Of a stretch of DNA of 25,837 bases, positions 17,401 through 23,564 are shown in pieces. This DNA is from a virus: the IMG/VR virus record IMGVR_UViG_3300031976_000823, positions 1 through 25,837 of that record; one strand, 5' to 3'. Position 1 is the first letter of the stretch; every line of letters begins with the position of its first letter. A model generated the notes under the pieces. The model worked only from the letters and a program-made list of their open reading frames with translations. It was not told the origin of the DNA and did no database searches. Both the position numbers and the translations under genes were made by a program.

Positions 17401-18848
17401 ACTACGCCATCGAATATGACGGGGTCACGGTAACCTATACGGCCAATGGCGTACCGAAGCGGCAGGTCTATGTCGGCCCCGACCGCACCTATTATTTCGA
17501 CAGTTCGTTTCTGCTGGCCACCTCCCGCATCACCGATATCGAGTTCAAGGCGGGGTCGCAGCGCCCGGCTGGCCTGACGCTGGTGCCCGCGACAGGCGCG
17601 ACGATTACCGGCGCCGCAAGCGCGCGGATCTACGGCGCACCCGGCGGATGGGGGGCAGGCAAGGCGAGTTCGCTGGAAACCTTCAGCGGGGGTGCGGTAG
17701 CGGAGTGGACGGTCGCGCGTTTGGACAGTGCCAATGTCGGCGCCGGGCTGGCGCAGAACCCCGAGAATGATCTTGGCTTTAACACCATCACCTTCGCGCT
17801 GCTGACGCTGGATAACGGGAATACCGGCGCATACGTCAACGGCATCAACGTCTCGGGCGGGCCGAGCGTCCCGCTAGATCAGCCCGTGCGCTGCAAGGTC
17901 GCTTATGATGGCAAGCGCTGGGTGCGCTGGTATGTGAACGGCACCGAGTTCTATGCCTATGAATGGGGCGAGCAGCCTGATCCGCTGAAGTTCTCGGTTG
18001 CACTGGCTTCGCTGGATCCGACGGTGACTGACATCGCCTTCAGCAAGGCTGGTACGAATGGTCAGGATGGGGCGAACGGGCAGGACGGAACGAACGGCGC
18101 CGATGGTGCGGACGGCACCGACGGTTTCATCGTCGATACCGAAACGCCAGTCTTTGTCATCCCGGTCTATTCGAGCGGTGCGATCAAGCCGGGCTGGTCG
18201 GGCGGCGTCGGCACGATCAAGCTGACCAAGGGCGGCGTCGTCATCGCCGCCAGCAGCTACAGCGTTGCCAATAATCAGGACGTCACCGGGCTGGCGCTCG
18301 CCGGTAACCAGTTCAGCTTCACCGGCCTGGCGGATGACGCCGGGCAGTTCGATGTCCGGGCGGTTTACAACGGCCAGACCTATTCGCGCACGATTTCGGT
18401 CAAGAAGGTCTATGACGGGGAGGCGGCTTACAAGGAGTCAGCCTCGACAAGCGGGACAATCTCGGCCGGGCCGCTGCCGATCACCGGTGCGACCGTTGTG
18501 CCCAGCGCGCGCGGGTGCACCGTGTCGTCGACATTTTCCTACGTCAATTCCGCTCCCGGCAGCTTTGTGCAGTGGAGGGGAAGCCTGTCGATCTACTGGC
18601 GCAACATCACTGATAATGGCCCGTGGAACCTGTTGGAGACGGCCATCGGCTCAACCGCCAGCGTCGTGAATGTGGGGACCGCGCAGGAACCGGAATATCA
18701 ATATACCAACGGATCGGTATCGGCTGCGGCCGACTTTACGGCGCCGGTGGGCGACAAGGAGATCGGCTTTGAGGCTCGGCTAAGCCGCGATGTGGGCAGT
18801 GGATCCGTGAACGCCCGTGGCGGTGTGAAGCTGGAGGTCAGATCGTGA
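14439..18848 (+). CDS. J-like tail tip / receptor-binding protein with lectin-like modules
   Basis: This gene encodes the 1469-residue central tail-tip protein that probably binds the host surface. A hydrophobic N-terminal stretch (about 10-60) precedes the J-type hub region (LSFKIDPGAPIPYAIGRTAV; SLGPIAGIDQRLIDRAAITF; hub part to about 500). An FN3-like domain lies at about 501-621. About 655-785 fits an ILEI-like fold (AYILVGTAGAGEG at its end). A collagen-like GxD run is at 810-833. Two lectin-like jelly-roll modules follow at about 902-1041 and 1064-1203, then a second collagen-like run at 1205-1229 (NGQDGANGQDGTNGADG), an Ig-like domain at about 1230-1330 and a beta-rich C-terminus. ATG 14439 overlaps the previous stop; GTG 14430 is less likely. 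Confidence 0.9.
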   Translation: MSKMLRTAGMVVGAAALIATGVGAVAGAAAAAKIAGAIGVSSLAKLAATASVISAGLGAAGSLTAKPPTNERQGLQLSFKIDPGAPIPYAIGRTAVGGTVVYRETYGTDNHYQTYFVALSLGPIAGIDQRLIDRAAITFAGTSALGYYNRWMWQDVQLGALPEARALSHGIASPPFGSIPAQVPGWSAQHRMSGYAAASLTMLFDTKARRYQNGEPLPAWVLRGNLVWDPRLDSTYPGGSGPCRWNDPATHVYSETPALHGLKWRIGVFHNGKKVMGVGAPIDLIDVASIVEAANVQEANGWKVGGELNSEMDRWEALKLIEEAGGAEPIPSGARMATLQKMPRVPIGTIRAADIIEARSIPAMKPRRERINGYRARFRSEAHGWEMIPIDIVQVADYVTDDGGERTGSGDFGLVQNADQAGSLAAYKVFDSREIGPIELTLKPRFIGYRLGDCLSMEADETGLSGKLLIVRGRSIDPETGRVTMTFETETPEKHPAALGQTGAVPPVPTLTFAPDVAPAPSVSGWDASAFVWEDSGYSEPAIVVTGAADNSNAENVVFEIREVGGDWVDPSIDPPDATRRLFRRLRSKTNYEVAVSYKVRGTIGDRLVLGPIVTPEVRQPEAFTVGSHGNSAIVPGHYLHGLRKQDGTPIATDYRRSYTACYYSPDTGAWTSRSFDVFGGGAIDYGYGAGIGNGDATSGSDAGSMARYLNAIPAGLPVVVFTADEPAQLRHQGGLLEAMYRCGASARKFGGDGNAFPYRAAYILVGTAGAGEGNAAIERVQEPGVDGSPNAWLMTSFTIVNGVLQLSARDGSDGRDGTDGLPGADGADGQTSYIHYAYANSPDGQVDFTTGAPGNRAFEGVYADFVEADSGNPAAYTWREYKGPPFGMATRGTAIVAGNQVIKGEGGAADWDADAYSTVGFRGSAKMSCRFAAGSYAMAGLNTDPTADTSYTSIDFAWYYQPEQNVMYAFESGVNAASLGTYDPSANYAIEYDGVTVTYTANGVPKRQVYVGPDRTYYFDSSFLLATSRITDIEFKAGSQRPAGLTLVPATGATITGAASARIYGAPGGWGAGKASSLETFSGGAVAEWTVARLDSANVGAGLAQNPENDLGFNTITFALLTLDNGNTGAYVNGINVSGGPSVPLDQPVRCKVAYDGKRWVRWYVNGTEFYAYEWGEQPDPLKFSVALASLDPTVTDIAFSKAGTNGQDGANGQDGTNGADGADGTDGFIVDTETPVFVIPVYSSGAIKPGWSGGVGTIKLTKGGVVIAASSYSVANNQDVTGLALAGNQFSFTGLADDAGQFDVRAVYNGQTYSRTISVKKVYDGEAAYKESASTSGTISAGPLPITGATVVPSARGCTVSSTFSYVNSAPGSFVQWRGSLSIYWRNITDNGPWNLLETAIGSTASVVNVGTAQEPEYQYTNGSVSAAADFTAPVGDKEIGFEARLSRDVGSGSVNARGGVKLEVRS

Positions 18849-19408
18849 TCCGGTCGGAGATTGCGGTCTATCACCGCGACAGCGGCGAGCTATCCCACCT
18901 TGCGCCCGCAAATCTTGCGCCGGCGGCCGACGATCCGGCGTTGGCCTTCGTCGCGCTGCCCGAGGGCTATGCCGAAGGTCTCGCGCTTTGCCAGTGGGAC
19001 AGCGCGGCGCGCTGCATGTTGCCCTGGATCGAGGGTTACCGCGCGCGCCAGTGGGAGATGGTGAAGGCCGCCCGCGCCCGCGCAGAGATATGGGGCTGCA
19101 CCACGCCGCACGGTCGGGTCGACAGCGATCCCGAAAGCCGCCTGAAGATCAGCGGCGCGGTGCAGATGGCGATGCTGGCGCAACAGGCGGGCCAGCCCTT
19201 CACCATCGACTGGACGATGCAGGACAACAGCGTCGCGCCGCATGACGCCGCCGCGATGCTGGCAATGGGGCTGGCGGTCGGTGAGCATATCGCCGCGTGC
19301 CACGCCGCTGCCCTGGCCAAGCGCAACCTGATCGAGGCGGCCGACACGCCAGAGGCCATCGAAGCGGTCGACCCCGATGCGGGCTGGCCTGACGCGCCGG
19401 CGCCATAA
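18845..19408 (+). CDS. Tail fibre-associated protein, DUF4376 domain
   Basis: This 187-residue protein follows the receptor-binding gene and starts at a GTG that overlaps its stop (GTGA at 18845-18848). The C-terminal half matches the DUF4376 pattern common at the end of tail fibre or fibre-assembly proteins: RAEIWGCTTPHGRVDSDPES, then RLKISGAVQMAMLAQQAGQP, FTIDWTMQDN and an alpha-helical end (AMLAMGLAVGEHIAACHAAA). The N-terminal part is short and unassigned. It probably helps assemble or attach the fibre region. The molecular role of DUF4376 is not known to me. Confidence 0.8.
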   Translation: MIRSEIAVYHRDSGELSHLAPANLAPAADDPALAFVALPEGYAEGLALCQWDSAARCMLPWIEGYRARQWEMVKAARARAEIWGCTTPHGRVDSDPESRLKISGAVQMAMLAQQAGQPFTIDWTMQDNSVAPHDAAAMLAMGLAVGEHIAACHAAALAKRNLIEAADTPEAIEAVDPDAGWPDAPAP

Positions 19409-19432
19409 GTTCAACACCGAAGGAGAATGACG

Positions 19433-19579
19433 ATGAAACGTGCGCTTCTGAGCGCGGCGGCTGCCGCATTGTGCCTGCTTGCCGCGTGCACCGATCCTGG
19501 CCCCAGCCCGTCGCCCGACGGCAATCTGGTCTCCTGTGAGGGTGACGCGTGCTTCTATGACGACGGCACTGAAAAATGA
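19433..19579 (+). CDS. Small lipoprotein, 48 residues
   Basis: This gene has a strong ribosome site (AGGAG at 19421-19425, seven bases before ATG 19433). The protein starts MKR, continues with a hydrophobic Ala/Leu core and reaches a lipobox LAAC at residues 16-19. A mature part of about 30 residues follows: Pro/Ser-rich, then SCEGDACFYDD with a possible disulfide between Cys34/35 and Cys39/40. The stop overlaps the next start (ATGA at 19576-19579). Small phage lipoproteins are known in superinfection exclusion and as outer spanins. Here a separate outer spanin exists, so exclusion or an envelope role is more likely. The function is unknown. Confidence 0.75.
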   Translation: MKRALLSAAAAALCLLAACTDPGPSPSPDGNLVSCEGDACFYDDGTEK

Positions 19580-20100
19580 GTGTCGCGACAGCGTCCGTGG
19601 CGCAAGGGCCACTGACGGTCGCGCCGCCCAGCTTCGACGGCCATGGCTGGCTGGTCGTGATCAACCTGGCTGTCATGACCGCCGCGTGCGTGCTGGCCGC
19701 GATGATGGCGATCGACCTGGTGCGTCATATCTGGGGCCGTCGGCATCGTGACCGGGTAACGCACCCGGTCACGATCTGGCGATCGACGGCGGTGTGCTTC
19801 GCGATCGGCATCGCGCTGCGCGCCGGGGCCGAGGCGGCGGTGCTATGGAACTGGAACCCGCTGGATCCAGCGTCGACCGCGTCGTTCCTGATTGCCAAGC
19901 GCCTGGTCGACCCGATCGCCATGGCGTTCGGGCTGGCCGGGCTGGCGCTGACCTATCTGTCGGCGCGCGGCATGGTCGAGCAGCTGCGCAAGCGGCCGTT
20001 CCCGATCAACATGTGGGCCAACCTGCCCATGCTGAAGCGTCCGGCGGCGATCGTCGCGATCTGGATGGTGGCGTCGATCGGCGTCGTGGTGACGCGGTGA
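19576..20100 (+). CDS. Small membrane protein with four predicted segments
   Basis: This 174-residue protein has four likely membrane segments (about 25-49, 68-90, 108-130, 156-173) and a basic loop HIWGRRHRDR after the first. I do not recognise its family. It overlaps the lipoprotein stop on one side and the next membrane protein on the other (GTGA at 20097-20100). The pair precedes the amidase, so it could be a holin, an antiholin or an envelope protein of the lysis cassette. Four segments are more than in most class I or II holins, so confidence in a holin role is low. Confidence 0.7.
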   Translation: MSVATASVAQGPLTVAPPSFDGHGWLVVINLAVMTAACVLAAMMAIDLVRHIWGRRHRDRVTHPVTIWRSTAVCFAIGIALRAGAEAAVLWNWNPLDPASTASFLIAKRLVDPIAMAFGLAGLALTYLSARGMVEQLRKRPFPINMWANLPMLKRPAAIVAIWMVASIGVVVTR

Positions 20101-20498
20101 TCTGGCGCGTGGGGGCAACGATCGGTGCGCTGGTGCCGGTCGCGAGCGCGCTGGGCAGCAATGAGGGGGCAATGGTGACCAGTTCGCAGCCGGAGGTGTG
20201 GCACTTCTTTGGCTACCCGTTCGAGGTGGGGTCGATGCTGGCGGGGCTGATGGCGTGCCTGGCGGTGCGCTTCTACGTCACCCAGACCGACCAGGCGCAC
20301 TATCGCTGGACGGTCGACATGGCGGTGCTGGCCATTTCGCTGATGTTCACCGGCGGGCTGATCGTCACGCATCGGCCGGAACCATTCACGGCCATGATGA
20401 TGGGGACCGGCATCGGCGCGCTGGGCGCCGGCATCATCTCGATCGCGCTGAAATGGGTGCGGCGGTTCGCGCCGGAGGATGAAGTCAAGCCGGGCTGA
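20097..20498 (+). CDS. Small membrane protein, candidate holin
   Basis: This 133-residue protein has three clear membrane segments (about 43-62, 72-91, 98-119) and a weaker first one (about 4-20). It ends in a charged tail (KWVRRFAPEDEVKPG). GTG 20097 is used because it overlaps the previous stop. The same frame stays open upstream only as a shadow of the other membrane gene. Its place directly before the amidase, its size and its charged C-terminus fit a holin that opens the inner membrane for the lysin. Family recognition is lacking, so this rests on context. Confidence 0.7.
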   Translation: MIWRVGATIGALVPVASALGSNEGAMVTSSQPEVWHFFGYPFEVGSMLAGLMACLAVRFYVTQTDQAHYRWTVDMAVLAISLMFTGGLIVTHRPEPFTAMMMGTGIGALGAGIISIALKWVRRFAPEDEVKPG

Positions 20499-20522
20499 CC
20501 GGCGCAATCTGAAAGGACCGAG

Positions 20523-21023
20523 ATGCTAAAGCAACCGGCGTGGCACCGTGCCGCGCAGGGCGCCGTCGCGCGCCCGATCACCGACCTGATTGTCCATTGC
20601 ACCGCGACGATCGAGGGTCGCGACCACAGCGCCGCCGAGATCCGTGGATGGCACAAGCGGCAGGGCTGGCGCGATATCGGCTATCACTTCGTCGTGCGCC
20701 TCGACGGCACGATCGAGGTCGGCCGCCCGCTGGCGCAGGCGGGCGCGCACGTCAGCGGGCACAACGCCAAGTCGATCGGCATCACTTATGTCGGCGGTCT
20801 CGACCGGCAGGCGAAGCCGAAGGACACGCGCACGCCCGAACAGAAGGCCGCGCTGGTCGAGCTGCTGCGCGCGCTGTCGCAGCGCTGGCCGAAGGCCCGC
20901 ATCGCCGGTCACCGCGACTATTCGCCCGACAAGGATGGCGACGGCAAGGTGGAGCCGCACGAATGGCTGAAGTCGTGCCCGTGCTTCGACGCGGTGCGCG
21001 AATATGCGTGGCTGACCGCGTGA
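20523..21023 (+). CDS. Endolysin: T7-type N-acetylmuramoyl-L-alanine amidase
   Basis: This is a zinc amidase (Amidase_2) that cuts the bond between MurNAc and L-Ala in peptidoglycan for host lysis. The 166 residues align by eye with T7 lysozyme: IVHCTAT (zinc ligand His25), EIRGWHKRQGWRDIGYHFVV with Tyr54, DGTIEVGRP, GAHVSGHNAKSIGITYVGG, then AGHRD (His130) and KSCPCFD (Lys150, Cys152). An inserted DKDGDGKVEPHEW loop (about 136-148) looks like an EF-hand-like acidic loop and may bind calcium. No signal peptide is visible, so it needs a holin. GAAAGG at 20511-20516 supports ATG 20523. The stop overlaps the spanin start (GTGA). Confidence 0.94.
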   Translation: MLKQPAWHRAAQGAVARPITDLIVHCTATIEGRDHSAAEIRGWHKRQGWRDIGYHFVVRLDGTIEVGRPLAQAGAHVSGHNAKSIGITYVGGLDRQAKPKDTRTPEQKAALVELLRALSQRWPKARIAGHRDYSPDKDGDGKVEPHEWLKSCPCFDAVREYAWLTA

Positions 21024-21451
21024 CCTGGTCCGCTGCGGGCGCGCTGCTGCGGCGCTTCTGGTGGGCGCTGCCGATCGCGGCGCTGGCGATCGCGCTGGTG
21101 CTGACCCGTGAGACACTGGCTGACCGGACGCTGACGCTGACCAATGAGCGCGCGGCGTGGAACGAGAGGCTGCGCACTGCCGAGGCCGCCAAGGTCGCGG
21201 CCGAGCGGCGCTATGCGATGCAGATCGCCCAGGCCGCGACGGCCTATGCCGACCGGCTCGCGGTGCGCGAACCGATCATCGTTCGATCCATCGATACCGT
21301 GAGGGAATATGCCCAGACTGATGCTGGCCGGGCCGTGTGCCTTGGCGCTGACCGCGTGCGCGGGATCGACGATCTCGACGCCGCCCTCTTTGCTCCAGAT
21401 CCCGCCGGTGCCGGCGGCGGCGCGGGTGCGGTGCCTGCCGACGCCCGTTGA
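21020..21451 (+). CDS. Inner-membrane spanin (Rz-like)
   Basis: This gene encodes the likely i-spanin, which spans the inner membrane and reaches across the periplasm to the outer spanin. The 143-residue protein has one N-terminal membrane helix (RRFWWALPIAALAIALVLT, about 11-29). A long, charged, coiled-coil stretch with little Gly or Pro follows (TLTNERAAWNERLRTAEAAK, then VAAERRYAMQIAQAA). GTG 21020 overlaps the amidase stop. The frame is open further back inside the amidase, but that part is a shadow. The C-terminus (residues 97-143) overlaps the outer spanin gene in another frame and is Gly/Ala-rich, as expected for a constrained overlap. Confidence 0.83.
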   Translation: MTWSAAGALLRRFWWALPIAALAIALVLTRETLADRTLTLTNERAAWNERLRTAEAAKVAAERRYAMQIAQAATAYADRLAVREPIIVRSIDTVREYAQTDAGRAVCLGADRVRGIDDLDAALFAPDPAGAGGGAGAVPADAR

Positions 21452-21572
21452 GCGACAACCCGACGGATCGGCCGCCAGTGCCGATGCCGAAGCAACCATC
21501 CGACAGGGGCGGATCGATCTCGCCGCCTGTGACGCGCGCCGCCAGCTGGCGGTCGACGCGTGGCCCCGTTGA
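21309..21572 (+). CDS. Outer-membrane spanin lipoprotein (Rz1-like), overlapping Rz
   Basis: This gene encodes the likely o-spanin. The 87-residue protein has a lipoprotein signal with lipobox LTAC at residues 14-17 (cleavage before Cys17). The mature part begins with Pro-rich sequence (STPPSLLQIPPVPAAARVRC), a hallmark of Rz1 proteins. It starts inside the i-spanin gene in the +1 frame and runs 121 bases past its stop, the partly embedded arrangement of Rz/Rz1 pairs. GAGGG at 21301-21305 is a close but usable ribosome site. Together with the inner spanin it fuses the two membranes at the last step of lysis. Confidence 0.83.
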   Translation: MPRLMLAGPCALALTACAGSTISTPPSLLQIPPVPAAARVRCLPTPVERQPDGSAASADAEATIRQGRIDLAACDARRQLAVDAWPR

Positions 21573-21591
21573 ACGACCATAGGAGCTGACA

Positions 21592-21975
21592 ATGGCAATA
21601 GACTCGATCCATCCGAACTCGCCCGGCCTCGATCGGACGCTGGCGTTTCGCGACACCCGATTGCCGGGCAATCAGCAGGCGGGCGTGGAATACACGCCCG
21701 AGCTGGCCGATATCGAAAAGGTCATTCGGATGACCGGTGCCGCAGCGAGCGTAGTTACAATTCCTGCCGATGCGACCACCGACTTTCCGATCGGAACGCT
21801 TCTGAGCGTAGCGCGGGATGGTGCTGGTAGCGTGTCGATAGCGGCGGCCGCAGGAGTAACCATCAACCGCGAGCCGGCCACACAGCCTTCAGTGGCAGCC
21901 CAGTACGGTCTTGTGAATCTGCGGAAAACAGCTGCCAATACCTGGGCGCTATTCGGTGCGGTGGCAGCGGCATGA
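21592..21975 (+). CDS. Small virion-associated structural protein
   Basis: This 127-residue protein has a beta-rich C-terminal domain: VVTIPADATTDFPIGTLLSV, GAGSVSIAAAAGVTINREPA, QYGLVNLRKTAANTWALFG. This pattern of alternating strands with G-G-V-I-a-gVt- is common as a repeat unit in phage tail and capsid-fibre proteins. The N-terminal 45 residues (HPNSPGLDRTLAFRDTRLPG) are probably a flexible anchor. TAGGAG at 21580-21585 supports ATG 21592. Its stop overlaps the SGNH-like gene start (ATGA), suggesting it carries or anchors the following appendage proteins. Confidence 0.75.
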   Translation: MAIDSIHPNSPGLDRTLAFRDTRLPGNQQAGVEYTPELADIEKVIRMTGAAASVVTIPADATTDFPIGTLLSVARDGAGSVSIAAAAGVTINREPATQPSVAAQYGLVNLRKTAANTWALFGAVAAA

Positions 21976-23564
21976 GGGGCGTTCTTCGTGCCGCACGACG
22001 GTCCACTAGGCCAATGCCCTTTGCGGAAGGTGCCCCCACGCCGACGCCGTCCCCAGGCGGCACGTCGGCCGCGCGCTACAGCTTCGCTGGAACGCGGTTC
22101 CGGCAGCCGACGAAGGCGGGAACCGTCAATTCCGGCAATCCCTATCAGGTGACGCAGTTCGCCTTTGCCACGCCAGATTATCAGCTGGCGGATCCGCGCT
22201 TTTTCTTCCAGACCTTCTACAATCTGACCAGCGGCGCGTCGACGCATGAAGTCGCGACGACGTCGCCGATCACGATCGAGGGCATGAGCTTCCTCCTCGA
22301 CGGCGTGTGGGTTCGCGCCGATCCCACGCTGTTCCCGATCACGATCGACCCGGCTGTCGATACGGTGGGCAAGCTGCTGCCTGCGTTCACGAACATCGCC
22401 CTGCCGGTGAACAGCCTGGTGCAGGCGCGTATCGCTTGGTTCGGTACCGGTGGGATGACCGTGCCGGGGCCAGAGACGACGTGGGGCAGCGGCGGCGAGG
22501 CCGCGCGTGGTGGCACCAGCTCGATGGCCGACTTCCTGACGAACGGGTCGAGCCTGAACAACTCCAACGCGACGACGATGCACCCGTCCATGATGGTGGC
22601 GAAGGGTGGCGATGGGCGGCCGGCGCTGCTGGCGATCGGCGACAGCATCGGCTTTGGCCAGAACTCGGGCGTCAACGGCGCAATGTTCAGCGCGCGCGGC
22701 GAATTCGGTTATCTCGGCACCGGCTTCGACAGCAACGCGTCGAGCAAGCGGATCCCGGTCTACAACATGTGCGTGCCCGGTCAGTCGCCGGGCAACTGGT
22801 CGACGCCCGCGAACATCGCCAAGAAATTGGCGTTGCTGCAGATGGTCATCGATGAGACCGGCGCTGCGCCGTGCGATGAGATCGTGAACCAGCATGGGAC
22901 GAATTCGATCAGTGGCACGTCTACGCTGACCCAGCTGCAAGACTGGACGCGCGCAACACTTGCAAACTTCCGGGGCGTGGTGGGCGAGGATATGCCCGCA
23001 ACCCAAGCCGAAATGATCGCCTATCCCGCCAGCTCGAACGGCTATGCCGATCTGGCTGGCCAGTCGGTCAACACCCAGAACGCTTATCCTGGCGGCGTGC
23101 GCTGGCAGTTCAACGCCAGCGTCGGCGGCGCGGATGGTCTGGGCGATCCGGCGGCGACGTTGCGCGCCGACGGCACCATCCAACACAGCTTCGCGCCCTG
23201 GCGCGAGGGCAGCTATGACACTGGCGCCAATCGCGACAAGCTGCGCATTCTGGAACCGCAGACGACGCTGGCGGCCGACTGGAGCAACGCCAGCAGCTTT
23301 TCGTCGGTGCTGCCATTCCAGGTCGGCGACTATGTCGTCGCGGCGGGCAGTTCGACCGAAGAGGCGATGGTCACGTCCGGGCCGAGCGGAACCGGCCCAT
23401 ATTCGCACGGCTCGGCGCTCCAGAGCTTTCCGCTGACCACGCTGCCGGCGGGCACGCCCATCCGGGCAACGATGCATGGCGGCGGGCTGCACCCGGGCAA
23501 GACCGGGCACGATATCTATGCGGCGTCAGTCGTCGCTTACAAGCAACAGCGGGGTTGGGCATGA
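21972..23564 (+). CDS. SGNH/GDSL hydrolase-like tail appendage protein
   Basis: This 530-residue protein has an N-terminal beta-rich part (about 35-205), perhaps a carbohydrate-binding or attachment domain, then an SGNH-hydrolase-like domain. Block I is LLAIGDSIGFG with Ser225. Block II may be Gly270 in CVPGQSP, block III is NQHGTNS with Asn311, and block V is LHPGKTGHD with His507. SGNH enzymes in phage tails remove acetyl groups from surface polysaccharides, so a similar role is inferred. Odd: the Asp normally three residues before the catalytic His is Gly504. ATG 21972 overlaps the previous stop and its own stop overlaps the beta-helix gene start (ATGA), so all three appendage genes are coupled. 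Confidence 0.8.
   Translation: MRGVLRAARRSTRPMPFAEGAPTPTPSPGGTSAARYSFAGTRFRQPTKAGTVNSGNPYQVTQFAFATPDYQLADPRFFFQTFYNLTSGASTHEVATTSPITIEGMSFLLDGVWVRADPTLFPITIDPAVDTVGKLLPAFTNIALPVNSLVQARIAWFGTGGMTVPGPETTWGSGGEAARGGTSSMADFLTNGSSLNNSNATTMHPSMMVAKGGDGRPALLAIGDSIGFGQNSGVNGAMFSARGEFGYLGTGFDSNASSKRIPVYNMCVPGQSPGNWSTPANIAKKLALLQMVIDETGAAPCDEIVNQHGTNSISGTSTLTQLQDWTRATLANFRGVVGEDMPATQAEMIAYPASSNGYADLAGQSVNTQNAYPGGVRWQFNASVGGADGLGDPAATLRADGTIQHSFAPWREGSYDTGANRDKLRILEPQTTLAADWSNASSFSSVLPFQVGDYVVAAGSSTEEAMVTSGPSGTGPYSHGSALQSFPLTTLPAGTPIRATMHGGGLHPGKTGHDIYAASVVAYKQQRGWA

Noticed and set aside
16866-18125. CRISPR-like or satellite repeat
   Set aside because: The GxD runs are coding collagen-like repeats with varied codons, not spaced identical DNA repeats. 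No CRISPR array is visible in the window.
19-18848. Gene transfer agent cluster
   Set aside because: The order resembles alphaproteobacterial gene transfer agents, but the window has a large lectin-bearing J protein, spanins, a tailspike-like gene and a toxin-antitoxin pair, which fit a prophage better.
21672-23510. 612-codon minus-strand open frame
   Set aside because: It lies opposite the coupled SGNH-like gene, is rich in Arg, Gly and His as expected of a GC-rich antisense frame, and shows no recognisable domain.
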